Shown here: positions 41,946 to 51,215 of the stretch, one piece after another
How positions within the stretch are numbered: position 1 is the first letter of the stretch
Layout of the letters: each line of letters starts with the position of its first letter
Assembly (NCBI RefSeq): GCF_039522585.1
Contig: NZ_BAAADR010000004.1
Length of the DNA stretch: 64,000 nucleotides
Reading direction: 5' to 3' (one strand)
DNA from: Bisbaumannia salifodinae
GTDB lineage: Bacteria > Pseudomonadota > Gammaproteobacteria > Pseudomonadales > Halomonadaceae
Position numbers and translations under genes: made by a program
The notes under the pieces: model-generated
Seen by the model: only the letters and a program-made list of their open reading frames with translations
Database searches by the model: none
What the model was told of the DNA's origin: nothing

Positions 41946-42091
41946 TCATCGTCTACGCCGTGACGGCGTCAGGCCGACCTGACGACCGAACAGCCGCCGG
42001 AAGAAGCTCGGGTCGGCGGAACCCTCCTCCTCGGCCAATTCGTCGATGGGCGCATCGCCGCTATTCAGCGCCTGCTTGGCTTCCTCCTCCG
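41946..42091 (-). pseudogene. C-terminal remnant of an AraC/GlxA-type regulator gene
   Basis: The reverse strand encodes EEEAKQALNSGDAPIDELAE, then EEGSADPSFFRRLFGRQVGL and TPSRRRR before a TGA. This is the second HTH of AraC-family regulators, matching the family pattern PIDEIAxxxGFxDPSFFRRLFRRxxGLTPxxYRRRF. Nothing upstream continues the gene: the fragment stops at the TCCGGATACCC repeat at 42088. It is a decayed end left by a rearrangement. Confidence 0.78.
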
Positions 42092-42222
42092 GATACCCAT
42101 TATTTTCAACCAGAGAATCCGGAGAGGATGTTGATTGCTCCGAACTGCTGCCTCGGGGCGATCAACCATCTATTCCGGATACCCGTCATTTCTTGCCCGC
42201 AGGCAAGAAATGACCCGATTTT
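42088..42222. repeat. Repeat block with TCCGGATACCC motifs and a 12-bp perfect hairpin
   Basis: TCCGGATACCC occurs at 42088-42098 and 42174-42184, and inverted at 38293-38303 beside the transposase. At 42186-42213 TCATTTCTTGCC and GGCAAGAAATGA form a perfect 12-bp stem around CGCA. The flanks (TCCGGATACCCG and AAATGACCCGA) are contiguous at the 38.3-kb copy, so the two sites differ by a 22-base gain or loss. Confidence 0.7.
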
Positions 42223-42372
42223 CAGGCCACTTCTTGCCCGTTCGGGACGTTCTGGCAGAGGCGATTTCTATAATAAATTGATTATAAATGGCTTTATTAT
42301 TTATGGCATGACCTCTGCTCTATAACTGGCGTCCCCAGGACATTTTTTCTTATACCGTCAAGGAGCAGACTC

Positions 42373-42891
42373 ATGCCGACACCTTGCTATATCAGCATCC
42401 ACGGTCAGACCCAGGGCCATATCACCGCCGGCGCCTTCACCCCGGATTCCGTGGGCAACATCTACGTGGAAGGCCACGAAGACGAGATGCTGGTGCAGGA
42501 GTTCAAGCACATCGTCACCGTGCCCACCGACCCGCAGTCCGGCCAGCCCGCCGGCCAGCGTGCCCACAAGCCGTTTATCTTCACCGTGGCCCTCAACAAG
42601 GCCGTGCCGCTGATGTACAACGCCCTGGCCTCCGGCGAGATGCTGCCGACCGTCGAGCTGAAGTGGTACCGCACCTCCGTGGAGGGCCGTCAGGAGCACT
42701 TCTTCACCACCTCCCTGACCGACGCCACCATCGTCGATATCAACCTGCGCATGCCGCATGCCCAGGACGCCACCCAGTCCGAGTTCACCCAGCTGATGGA
42801 CGTCTCCCTGGCCTATCGCAAGATCGATTGGGAGCACACCGTGGCCGGCACCTCCGGCTCCGACGACTGGCGCGCGCCGCTGGAGTCGTAA
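42373..42891 (+). CDS. hcp: Type VI secretion Hcp protein
   Basis: 172 residues, the normal Hcp length. Hcp hexamers stack as the T6SS inner tube and can carry cargo. Family features: MPTPCYISIHGQTQGHITAG at the start, then SVGNIYVEGHEDEMLVQEFKH, FIFTVALNKAVPLMYNALASGE, and WEHTVAGTSGSDDWRAPLES at the end. AGGAG lies 7 bp before ATG 42373. It begins an orphan island; no tss structural genes follow, so the tube would be used by a T6SS encoded elsewhere. Confidence 0.97.
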   Translation: MPTPCYISIHGQTQGHITAGAFTPDSVGNIYVEGHEDEMLVQEFKHIVTVPTDPQSGQPAGQRAHKPFIFTVALNKAVPLMYNALASGEMLPTVELKWYRTSVEGRQEHFFTTSLTDATIVDINLRMPHAQDATQSEFTQLMDVSLAYRKIDWEHTVAGTSGSDDWRAPLES

Positions 42892-43071
42892 GCTCCAGGA
42901 TGGCCGCCCGCGGGCGGCCATCGTCGCGGTGTGCCGGCTGACGCCAGGGCGGGGAGACGCGCCCTGGCGTCAGCCTGTCGTCGCCCTTGCCTCAGCGATC
43001 AGAGACGTTAAGCTGAGCCGTCGTGGCCGGAAGATGCCACGTGACTCGACTTCCAGGAGGGAAGACGCCGA

Positions 43072-45153
43072 ATGGCCCACGCAAGCGGACTGCACTTTAC
43101 CCTGAGCCTCGCCGGCACCGCCGACCTCGACCTGGCGGTGGTCGACTTCACCCTCGACGAGGCCCTCTCGGCGCCCTTCCGCCTGGAAATCCAGTTCGCC
43201 AGCCGCGACGGCGAGCTGAGTGCCGAGGCCTTCCTCGACCGCCAGGCCAGCCTGACCGTGTGGCAGGATGGCGAGCCGCTGCGCCGCATCCACGGCATCG
43301 TCAGCGAGTTCGCACGCGGCGACCGCGGCCACCGCCGCACCTTCTATCACCTCGAGGTTCGCCCGGCGCTATGGCGCCTCGGCCTGCGCCACAACTCGCG
43401 GATCTTCCAGGGCGTCTCGCCGCTGACCATCATCAACACCCTGTGCGAGGAGCGCGGCCTCACCGACGTGGCCTTCGCCGTGACCCGCGAGCCCGCCGAG
43501 CGCGAGTACTGCGTGCAGTACCGCGAGAGCGACCTGGCCTTTATCCAGCGCCTGGCCGCCGAGGAGGGGCTGTGCTTCTTCCATGAGTTCGAAAACGCCG
43601 AAGGCGGCACCCACCGCCTGGTGTTCGCCGACGACCCCCAGGTGCTGGGCGGCCTGGGGCCACGGACCTACCATGGCCGCGCCGGCGGTACCCCGCCACA
43701 ACGCCATCTGCGTAAGCTCAAGCAGGTCTCGCGGGTGGCCCCGGCCAGCGCCGTGCTCAAGGACTACTCCTTCAAGCAGCCGGCTTATTCACAGCTCCAT
43801 GAGCACCAGGCAGCGGGGCTCGATGAGCACGCCCAACGCGACGACTACGAGCACTACGACTACCCGGGCCGCTACAAGGCGGACGCCTCCGGCACGGCCT
43901 TTACCCGCATCCGCCTCGAGGCGCTGCGCCGCCAGGCGCTGACCGCCGAGGCCGAGAGCGACCTGCCGGAGCTGGCTCCCGGCACCCGCTTCACCCTCGA
44001 GGGCCACGACCTCGATGAGGTGAACCGCGACTGGCAGGTGCTGGCGGCGGTCCATACCGGCAGCCAGCCCCAGGCCCTGGAGGAGGAGGCCGCCCAGGCC
44101 GACGGCCTGACCACCCTCGCCAACACCCTGGTGCTGGCCCCCGCCGACCGCGCCTGGCGCCCCGAGCCGCCGCGGCGGCCCCGGGTCGACGGCCCCCAGG
44201 TGGCCTTCGTGGTGGGCCCCGAGGGCGAGGAGATCCACTGCGACGAGCACGGCCGGGTCAAGGTGCAGTTCCCCTGGGATCGCTACGCCGAGCCCAACGA
44301 GACGGCGAGTGCCTGGCTGCGGGTCAGCCAGGGCTGGGCCGGCGGCGGCTATGGCGCCATGGCCATCCCGCGCATCGGCCACGAGGTGATCGTCTCCTTC
44401 CTGGAGGGCGACCCGGACCAGCCGCTGATCACCGGGCGCACCTACCACGCGGTCAACACCCCGCCCTATGCGCTGCCCGAGCACAAGACCCGCACCGTGC
44501 TGCGCACCCAGAGCCACCAGGGCGAGGGCTTCAACGAGCTGCGTTTCGAGGACCAGGCCGACCAGGAGCAGATCTGGCTGCACGCCCAGCGTGACCTGGA
44601 GCTGCTCACCAATAACGATCGCACCGAAGCGATCGGCAACGATAGCTTCCTGTCGATCCACCGTGACCGGATCGCCGAGGTGGATAACGACGACCACCAC
44701 AGCGTGCACGGCAATCGCCATGAGCAGACCGACGGCAGCCAGCACCTGATCGTCCAGGGCAGCCTGCACGTCCGGGCCGGCCAGGCCTGGCTCAGCGAGA
44801 GCGGCCGCGAGCTGCATATCAAGGCCGGCCATAAGGTGGTGCTGGAGGCCGGCAGTGAGCTGACCCTGAACGCCGGCGGCAGCTTCCTCAAGCTCGATGG
44901 CGGCGGCGTGACCCTCGTCGGCCCCAGCGTCAAGATCAACGCCGGCGGCAGCCCCGGCTTGGGCAGTGGCCAGGCCGTCGAGGCCCCGCTGCTGCCGGGG
45001 CATGCCGTGGCGGAGCGCCATGAGGCGATTCCGCCCACGGCCCTGCCCAGGCTCAAGGACTTCCAACTGAGTGAGGCCGCCCTGATGCCGCTGTGCGGCA
45101 AGATCAGCGACACCCAATGTGCCCGAGAGGATTGCCCATGCCTGGCTGGTTGA
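43072..45153 (+). CDS. vgrG: Type VI secretion spike protein VgrG
   Basis: 693 residues. The N-terminal gp27-like part (TLSLAGTADLDLAVVDFTLDE-type start, ESDLAFIQRLAAEEGLCFFHEF near 165) leads to the gp5-like OB domain (GPEGEEIHCDEHGRVKVQFP and VSQGWAGGGYGAMAIPRIGHEV, seen in series) and a beta-helix tail with repeated short HxH/GN motifs ending SFLKLDGGGVTLVGPSVKINAGG. The final ~60 residues form an extension with five Cys, likely the adaptor-docking tail. It overlaps the next gene by 16 bp, tying it to the chaperone-effector pair. Confidence 0.97.
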   Translation: MAHASGLHFTLSLAGTADLDLAVVDFTLDEALSAPFRLEIQFASRDGELSAEAFLDRQASLTVWQDGEPLRRIHGIVSEFARGDRGHRRTFYHLEVRPALWRLGLRHNSRIFQGVSPLTIINTLCEERGLTDVAFAVTREPAEREYCVQYRESDLAFIQRLAAEEGLCFFHEFENAEGGTHRLVFADDPQVLGGLGPRTYHGRAGGTPPQRHLRKLKQVSRVAPASAVLKDYSFKQPAYSQLHEHQAAGLDEHAQRDDYEHYDYPGRYKADASGTAFTRIRLEALRRQALTAEAESDLPELAPGTRFTLEGHDLDEVNRDWQVLAAVHTGSQPQALEEEAAQADGLTTLANTLVLAPADRAWRPEPPRRPRVDGPQVAFVVGPEGEEIHCDEHGRVKVQFPWDRYAEPNETASAWLRVSQGWAGGGYGAMAIPRIGHEVIVSFLEGDPDQPLITGRTYHAVNTPPYALPEHKTRTVLRTQSHQGEGFNELRFEDQADQEQIWLHAQRDLELLTNNDRTEAIGNDSFLSIHRDRIAEVDNDDHHSVHGNRHEQTDGSQHLIVQGSLHVRAGQAWLSESGRELHIKAGHKVVLEAGSELTLNAGGSFLKLDGGGVTLVGPSVKINAGGSPGLGSGQAVEAPLLPGHAVAERHEAIPPTALPRLKDFQLSEAALMPLCGKISDTQCAREDCPCLAG

Positions 45154-45965
45154 GCCAACTCCCCGAGCGCACCCGGGGCAGCGGGGGGCTGGCGGCCTGG
45201 GTTGACCCACGGCGGCCGGCCTATCTGGTGCTCGACCCGCGCCGTTATCCCGAGGCCTGCGCCGCCCTGGTGGGCCAGCCCGGTTGGCGTGACTACCTGA
45301 CCCTGTTCGCCGGCACGCCCCTGGCGCCACTGCTGGAAGCGAGCCCCTGGCTCGTCGAACTGGAGGTCGGCAGCGACGCCTGGCAGGCCCTCGGTGCGCT
45401 ATGCACGGGAGAGCGCCGGGGCTGGGCCTTCCAGCCGGCACACGCCACCCCGCTGACTGACCTGGCCGATCACCTGCGGCGATTCTTCGTGCTCGACGAT
45501 TCTCACGGCGGCCAGTCGCTGGTGAATATTCAGGATCCCGCCGCCGGGACAGCGTTGCTGGCCGCCGGCAGCGACACCGCTTACGCCCAGTTCAGCGGGC
45601 CGCTGGGGCAGGTCGTCACGCCAACGCCGCAACGGCACTGGCTGGCCTGGCAGCCCGCCGATAGCCCCGGCAACGCCGACGCCTTGCCGCTGACCCAGGA
45701 GCTGGAACTCGCCCTGAAGGAGAGCGCTCATGCCTGGTGGCTCAGCCAGGCGACCGAGACACCGCTTCCGGCGCTGCCGCCGGAATGGCTGGAGCGCCTG
45801 ATACGTCTTGCGACGGGTGGCATCACACACGGGCGGGACAAGACACGGCTGCTGCCGCTGATTTGTCAGGCCAGCGATGCCACCTGGCGGGACGCTCAAG
45901 TGATTTTGGTCGATCCGAGCCTCACCGCAGTGCAAAAGACCGGCGAATTGGAGCGCCTCTCATGA
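45138..45965 (+). CDS. DUF4123 T6SS effector chaperone/adaptor
   Basis: 275 residues from ATG 45138, which has GAGAGGA upstream and overlaps the vgrG end. The DUF4123 pattern is visible: YLVLDPRRYPEACAALVGQP, LTLFAGTPLAPLLEASPWLVEL, then GWAFQPAHATPLTDLADHLRR and FVLDDSHGGQSLVNIQDPA. DUF4123 proteins load the effector encoded immediately downstream onto VgrG. Its stop overlaps the effector ATG (ATGA). Confidence 0.92.
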   Translation: MPGWLSQLPERTRGSGGLAAWVDPRRPAYLVLDPRRYPEACAALVGQPGWRDYLTLFAGTPLAPLLEASPWLVELEVGSDAWQALGALCTGERRGWAFQPAHATPLTDLADHLRRFFVLDDSHGGQSLVNIQDPAAGTALLAAGSDTAYAQFSGPLGQVVTPTPQRHWLAWQPADSPGNADALPLTQELELALKESAHAWWLSQATETPLPALPPEWLERLIRLATGGITHGRDKTRLLPLICQASDATWRDAQVILVDPSLTAVQKTGELERLS

Positions 45966-48900
45966 CATCGAACCCACGGCCTGGCAGCCAACGTGCCCCG
46001 CTGTTGCTGCCCGAGTTCCAGGCACCTGCGTACGAGGGGGGACAGGAAGTCTCCGAACCGATGGCCTGCGAAGTGGCCCCCTGGGCCGACATTCTCTATC
46101 TCACCGGGACCGGCACCTTCTGGCTGCTTACCGAGGAGGTGGCCAGGGCCCTGCATGATGCCGCCGAGGAACTGGCCGGCTGGGTCAACGTGGAAGACCC
46201 CATCCAGCGCCTGGAGCACCTCAACGGGGAGGCCGGGTTGCTGGAGTGTTTCCTGCCCGCCAGCCCGATCAATTTCCTGAGCCAGGCCCAGCGGGAACGC
46301 TACGAACAGCACGAAGCCGATGTCGCCAGGCACGAGGCCGAGGCCGCCGAGTGGTATCGTGCCATGCATGCGCCTGGCCGGCGCAATGCCCACGAGCGCG
46401 AGCACGCCGGCATCCAGTACCAGCACTCGCTGCGGGCTCGCGACGACGCCACCCTGGCCATGAGTGTGCTACGCGAGCAGGGCCGGCGTGAAGCCAGGCA
46501 ACAGGGCTACCTCCTCGAAGGCAGCGGCTACTATGGGCCCTGGGAAGCGGAGATCGAGCAGGCGCTGGAAACCTATCGGCAGTGCCGGGCCGCCGTCATC
46601 CAGGATACCGCCTCCGTCGACCAGCCGGGCACCTTGCTGCCGGTGCGCCAGGCGCTGGTGGAATACCAGGCCTTCCTCGCCGACTGCGAGTCGATGTCAC
46701 CCAAGGACTCCTCGCGCTGCGCCGTCATCGGCGACTTCATCAGTAGCGAAGCCGAGCGTCTCGATGCCGACCAGCGGGCCTATTGCGACAGCATTCTGGC
46801 CTTGGCCACCCTGGGGGTCGCCACGCCCGAGTGGGCCCTGGCCGATGCATCGACAGACGCCACCTCCCTCGACCTGGAGCCCGGTCTCGAGGCATTCGAT
46901 TATTACAATTGCCGGCTGAAGGAGGCCTCGACACTGTTCGAGGAGATAGAGGCCAAACTCGACCAGTGGGCCACGGCCACCGCGCGGCGCACGGCACTGC
47001 CCATCCACCTCTTCGAGGAGGAGCGTGCGGACTTCAATCGGCTGGTGGCACAACTGGACGTGCTCTACCAGCTGGCCGAGTCACAGGTGGAACGCATGCG
47101 GCCTCGGCGGGTGCTGTTCTGGCAAGCGGATATCAGCGACCAGCGCCATGCGCTGGGGTATCGCCGCCAGGTCATCGACGTCCTGGTTCGCAAGGACTTC
47201 CCGCTGCGCGAGTTTAGCTCGCCGCGTGCCGAGCAGGCGCTGAGTCATGTTAGCCTTCGCCACCTGCTGCGCGACGTGCGCGACGCGGAGCGTCCGGCGC
47301 TGCTGCGTGACCTGGAGCAAGACGGCGTGCTGCCCGCCACCCTCTGGGAGGCCAATGAAACGGCCCTGTCCAACTGGATGGCCCGGCGTGGCTGCGAGCG
47401 CATCGAGCGACGCGCCGACTGGTTCGAGGAGCGGCTCGGCTTCTTCCGCCCCGAGGCCTTCTTCGACTATCTCGACGCCCAGGGGCATGACGTGGCTTCC
47501 CTGCGGCAGGAGGAGGCCAAGAGTGCCTGGGCGGAAACGCTGCAGCGCATTCTCTTCACCGGGCCCAGCCGTGAGCGCCTGCGCCTGTTCGACGCCAGTG
47601 CCCAGGCCCAGATGCTGCGCCTGGTGGGCATGCCCCACGCCGCCTTGAACGAGGCGCTGGATATCCACCTCGACGAACCGGTGACCCTGATCGATCGCGA
47701 GGCATCACTGGAGTTCTTCGAGTGGCAAGGCGATTCCCAGGCCGGCGCCGCGCTATCCACCAAGCGTGAATACCGCGATGAAGGGAGCATCGAGCGTGAT
47801 CTGAGGGGGCTTGGCTCCGTGAGTACGCCCTGGCGCTATTCCGAACGCCACGACGCCCGCCCCAGCGGCGCTGCCAAGCTGGAGCTGGAGCTCAAGGGCA
47901 CCTACAGCCTGGCGCGTGGCGAGATCAGCCTGGGTACGCTGCACCTTCCCCATGAGCGCGATGCCCAGCCGTTCGAAGCCGTACTGACGCAACGCGAGAA
48001 CGAAATCCGCAACCTAGGCCGCTACTCGCTGCAAGTGGCCGCGGTCGCCAAGGGCTTCGCCGGCGCCACCCTGGCGCTGACCGCCGAGGCCGGGCTGGGC
48101 TTCGATCACAATGGCCTCAAGCTCACCGGGCTGGACAGGGTCCAGCGCGAAGCCGAGGGAGGCGTCTTCAAGGCCTTTCTCGGTGCCAAGGTGGGGGTCA
48201 ACACGCGCTGCAGCATGCGCTGGGCGCCGCCGGCCGATATCACCCGGCAACTCCCGCAACTGGCCGACCGCGACTGGCTGACCCTGAGCAATCAGCAGGC
48301 CGAACTCAACGCCTGGCGCAGCCTGGGCCATGCCGTGCTGGGCCTGGAAGCCGCAGGCGGTATCAGCGGCGAGCTCGGCCTGCGCCTGGGGATTCACCAG
48401 GGCAAGTTCGTCGCCTACTTCAAGGCCAAGGTCGTGGCGGGCCTGGGCGTGGGCGGCCAGATCGCCATGGAACTGGACCTCAAGCAACTGGACCTGTGGT
48501 TTATGATGCTTAGCCAGGCGCTGCGCGACAACGACTACGCCTTCGTCGACTGGGTGGACCGCGACGCCTTTCAGGCCATGAGCCGGCTGGCCTACCTGGG
48601 CGCCACCACCCTGCTCGATATCGGCCTGCTCGCCGCCCGCGGCCTGGACGGCATCCAGCGTCTCTACGACCTGATGACCCAGGGCGAACGGGCGGGGGTG
48701 ATCGCTTACGCTATTGTCGATGCGGCAGGCAACCCTGAACAAGCGGCTCAGCTAGCTACCTGGATCAGGAACCTGTATCCAGAAGCGCTGGGACCCTTAC
48801 TCAATACCCTGATAAGCCCGCCCGGCAGGAGCGGCTATACCATCGACGACGAGCCTTTCGACCGCGACCAGGCCATCGATCTGCAGCAGATCGCCATCGA

Positions 48901-49231
48901 CAACTGCCTGGGCTGGTTGGAGGAAGGCTATACCGCCAGCCGCCACTACAGCCGTGCCACGGCCCAGCACCTCTTCGAGCGTGCGGTGGCGCGAATGTCG
49001 CTGGATGGCACCTATGACGAGGCACGCGGCTGGGGCAGGGCCTATTGCCAGAATCGTTATCGGCTGGATCAGTTTATGAAGCAGGTAAGTACTAATAGTG
49101 ACCAAGCGGATGAAGCTCGTAACAATTATGATTTCATCGCTCAACGACTGGGCTCTGAAGTAGATAGTTACTGTCAACGTGCCACCTCGCCAAGAGGTAC
49201 CTATGTCACCTATCGGGATACGGATACCTAA
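45962..49231 (+). CDS. Putative type VI secretion effector, unrecognised toxin (1089 residues)
   Basis: Its position (VgrG, DUF4123, this gene, Sel1 genes) marks it as the cargo effector. No known toxin domain or catalytic motif is recognised. Residues ~100-200 and ~300-480 are helical with charged coiled-coil character. Around 650-900 is Gly/Ala-rich with alternating amphipathic segments (VAAVAKGFAGATLALTAEAG, LEAAGGISGELGLRLGIHQG, AKVVAGLGVGGQIAMELDLK) and a hydrophobic LGATTLLDIGLLAARGL, which may insert into membranes. The last ~55 residues (from about VSTNSDQADE) have markedly lower GC than the rest. ATG 45962 overlaps the chaperone stop. Confidence 0.8.
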   Translation: MTSNPRPGSQRAPLLLPEFQAPAYEGGQEVSEPMACEVAPWADILYLTGTGTFWLLTEEVARALHDAAEELAGWVNVEDPIQRLEHLNGEAGLLECFLPASPINFLSQAQRERYEQHEADVARHEAEAAEWYRAMHAPGRRNAHEREHAGIQYQHSLRARDDATLAMSVLREQGRREARQQGYLLEGSGYYGPWEAEIEQALETYRQCRAAVIQDTASVDQPGTLLPVRQALVEYQAFLADCESMSPKDSSRCAVIGDFISSEAERLDADQRAYCDSILALATLGVATPEWALADASTDATSLDLEPGLEAFDYYNCRLKEASTLFEEIEAKLDQWATATARRTALPIHLFEEERADFNRLVAQLDVLYQLAESQVERMRPRRVLFWQADISDQRHALGYRRQVIDVLVRKDFPLREFSSPRAEQALSHVSLRHLLRDVRDAERPALLRDLEQDGVLPATLWEANETALSNWMARRGCERIERRADWFEERLGFFRPEAFFDYLDAQGHDVASLRQEEAKSAWAETLQRILFTGPSRERLRLFDASAQAQMLRLVGMPHAALNEALDIHLDEPVTLIDREASLEFFEWQGDSQAGAALSTKREYRDEGSIERDLRGLGSVSTPWRYSERHDARPSGAAKLELELKGTYSLARGEISLGTLHLPHERDAQPFEAVLTQRENEIRNLGRYSLQVAAVAKGFAGATLALTAEAGLGFDHNGLKLTGLDRVQREAEGGVFKAFLGAKVGVNTRCSMRWAPPADITRQLPQLADRDWLTLSNQQAELNAWRSLGHAVLGLEAAGGISGELGLRLGIHQGKFVAYFKAKVVAGLGVGGQIAMELDLKQLDLWFMMLSQALRDNDYAFVDWVDRDAFQAMSRLAYLGATTLLDIGLLAARGLDGIQRLYDLMTQGERAGVIAYAIVDAAGNPEQAAQLATWIRNLYPEALGPLLNTLISPPGRSGYTIDDEPFDRDQAIDLQQIAIDNCLGWLEEGYTASRHYSRATAQHLFERAVARMSLDGTYDEARGWGRAYCQNRYRLDQFMKQVSTNSDQADEARNNYDFIAQRLGSEVDSYCQRATSPRGTYVTYRDTDT

Positions 49232-49232
49232 G

Positions 49233-50219
49233 ATGATGACGAAATTTATCCGCCCTATTCTGCTAATGGGACTACTAAGCCTGGCCAGCAGTGGCTGGGC
49301 CCTGGAGCCCGAGGTGCAAGCCGCCAAGAACGAGGGGATGCGGCTCTATAATATCGGGCACTCCACGGCGGCCATGCCCTATCTTCGGCAAGCCGCGGAA
49401 GCGGGCGATGTCGAGGCCATGTACTACATGGGAGAGGCGGAGCGGCGACAGCAGATGATGGGGCTGACCCGGGCAGCCATGGAGTGGTATTTACAAGCCG
49501 CAGCGGAAGGCGATGCATACTCCATGCTGCAGCTGTTTCGAGGTGGCGCCTGCACCGCCGGCGACCGTTGCCCCGAGGGCTTCGAGGACTGGCACCATGC
49601 CGCCCTGGCCATTACCCAGCCCCAGGCCGAGGCCGGCGATCCCGATGCGATGCTGGCGATGTACCATATCCAGCGCATGTTCGAGGCATCGCGCCGGGCC
49701 GGCGAATGGCTGGAGCGCGCCGCCGAGGCCGGTCAGCCCGAGGCCCAGACCCTTCTGGGGCGGCAGATCCTTAACGGACGCGGCTGGTATCTGACCAATA
49801 GCCGTCGGCTTGGCGCCGCGGAGGAATGGTTTCGCCAAGCGGCGGAGCAAGGCTATGTTCCAGCAATAAGTGAAGTCGCGGATGTGCTGATTTCTCAAGA
49901 GCGTTACGAAGAAGCCTGGGAGTGGATGCAAGTCGCATCACAGGCAGGGCATATGGATAGGCGGTTTGGTGTGGGGTGGTGCTACCTTGATCCAGCGCGA
50001 AGAGAAAGATGTCAGGGAGGGGAAGACAAGATTAAAGGATGGGCAATTTTGCATGCTATGGCTATGGAGGCAAGTAACCAGTCAGCAATAAGCAATATGC
50101 GGCGAAATCGTGACATCCTGACAGATGAAGAGATAGTGGAAGCTGAAGCCTTAGCAGAGCGCGAATGGATCGGCCGTGAGCCGCCGCTTTCCAATTTTCC
50201 CCCGCGCTTTGGCTACTGA
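49233..50219 (+). CDS. Sel1-like periplasmic protein, putative T6SS immunity 1
   Basis: 328 residues from ATG 49233, one base after the effector stop; an ATG at 49203 inside the effector end with AAGAGG upstream is an alternative. A signal peptide ends near SSGWALE. Three Sel1/TPR-like units follow (EAGDVEAMYYMGEA, AAAEGDAYSMLQLF, AAEAGQPEAQTLLG). Cys pairs GGACTAGDRC and WCYLDPARRERC suggest disulfides, as expected in the periplasm. Sel1 proteins are known immunity partners of some T6SS effectors. The segment from ~229 to ~305 is AT-richer and unlike the paralogues; the last 23 residues are shared. Confidence 0.85.
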   Translation: MMTKFIRPILLMGLLSLASSGWALEPEVQAAKNEGMRLYNIGHSTAAMPYLRQAAEAGDVEAMYYMGEAERRQQMMGLTRAAMEWYLQAAAEGDAYSMLQLFRGGACTAGDRCPEGFEDWHHAALAITQPQAEAGDPDAMLAMYHIQRMFEASRRAGEWLERAAEAGQPEAQTLLGRQILNGRGWYLTNSRRLGAAEEWFRQAAEQGYVPAISEVADVLISQERYEEAWEWMQVASQAGHMDRRFGVGWCYLDPARRERCQGGEDKIKGWAILHAMAMEASNQSAISNMRRNRDILTDEEIVEAEALAEREWIGREPPLSNFPPRFGY

Positions 50220-50225
50220 TCGATT

Positions 50226-51209
50226 ATGCCGGGACCTATGCAACGCCTGCTGAGCATCGCCCTGCTGGTGCTGCCGATAAGCGCCTGGGCCCTGGAGCCC
50301 GAGACCCAGGCCGCCAAGAACGAGGGGATGCGGCTCTATAATATCGGACATTCCACGGCGGCCATGCCCTATCTTCGGCAAGCCGCGGAAGCGGGCGATG
50401 TCGAGGCCATGTACTACATGGGAGAGGCGGAGCGGCGACAGCAGATGATGGGGCTGACCCGGGCAGCCATGGAGTGGTATTTACAAGCCGCAGCGGAAGG
50501 CGATGCATACTCCATGCTGCAGCTGTTTCGAGGCGGCGCCTGCACCGCCGGCGACCGTTGCCCCGAGGGCTTCGAGGACTGGCACCATGCCGCCCTGGCC
50601 ATTACCCAGCCCCAGGCCGAGGCCGGCGATCCCGATGCCATGCTGGCGATGTACCATATCCAGCGTATGTTCGAGGCATCGCGCCGGGCCGGCGAATGGC
50701 TGGAGCGCGCCGCCGAGGCTGGCCAGCCCGAGGCCCAGACCCTTCTGGGGCGGCAGATCCTTAACGGACGCGGCTGGTATTTGACCAATAGCCGCCGGCT
50801 TGGCGCCGCGGAGGAATGGCTCCGCCAAGCGGCAGAGCAGGGGTATGTGCCCGGGATGGTAGCTCTAACCGCCGTTCTGGAGAGAGAAGGACAATATTCC
50901 GAGCTATGGTCTTGGGGAAAGCGTGCTTCATTGCTTGGATCTCGAGTTTCCAGGGTGGTCCATGGAGAATGCCTGATTGTCCCGGAGAGGGAAGAGTATT
51001 GCAGAGAAGAGGCGGATCCTATTCAAGGCTGGGCAATTCTTTATGCTGTCGTGGAAGAAACTAGTGACAATACGGCAAAGTACATACTAGAACAGCTGCA
51101 TTCCCAACTTTCACGGGAAGAGCAAGAGGAAGCCGAAGCCTTGGCAGAGCGCGAATGGATCGGCCGTGAGCCGCCGCTTTCCAACTTCCCTCCGCGCTTT
51201 GGCTACTGA
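50226..51209 (+). CDS. Sel1-like periplasmic protein, putative T6SS immunity 2
   Basis: 327 residues; the signal peptide is at 1-22 (LLSIALLVLPISAWA). Residues ~23-210 are almost identical to immunity 1 over the Sel1 units, while ~211-300 (VALTAVLEREGQYSELWSWG onwards) are different. Two Cys remain in the same places (GECLIVPEREEYC), and the C-terminal EREWIGREPPLSNFPPRFGY is identical. It starts six bases after the previous stop, with the same short spacer TGATCGATT before each copy, showing tandem gene duplication. Confidence 0.88.
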   Translation: MPGPMQRLLSIALLVLPISAWALEPETQAAKNEGMRLYNIGHSTAAMPYLRQAAEAGDVEAMYYMGEAERRQQMMGLTRAAMEWYLQAAAEGDAYSMLQLFRGGACTAGDRCPEGFEDWHHAALAITQPQAEAGDPDAMLAMYHIQRMFEASRRAGEWLERAAEAGQPEAQTLLGRQILNGRGWYLTNSRRLGAAEEWLRQAAEQGYVPGMVALTAVLEREGQYSELWSWGKRASLLGSRVSRVVHGECLIVPEREEYCREEADPIQGWAILYAVVEETSDNTAKYILEQLHSQLSREEQEEAEALAEREWIGREPPLSNFPPRFGY

Positions 51210-51215
51210 TCGATT

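Larger units (their letters stand above)
41897..42372. other. 476-bp region without an intact gene, upstream of hcp
   Basis: Holds the AraC remnant, the repeat block, and from about 42265 to 42315 a strikingly AT-rich stretch (TATAATAAATTGATTATAAA and TTTATTATTTATGG) that is the likely hcp promoter and silencing-protein target. No complete gene seen on either strand. Confidence 0.7.
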
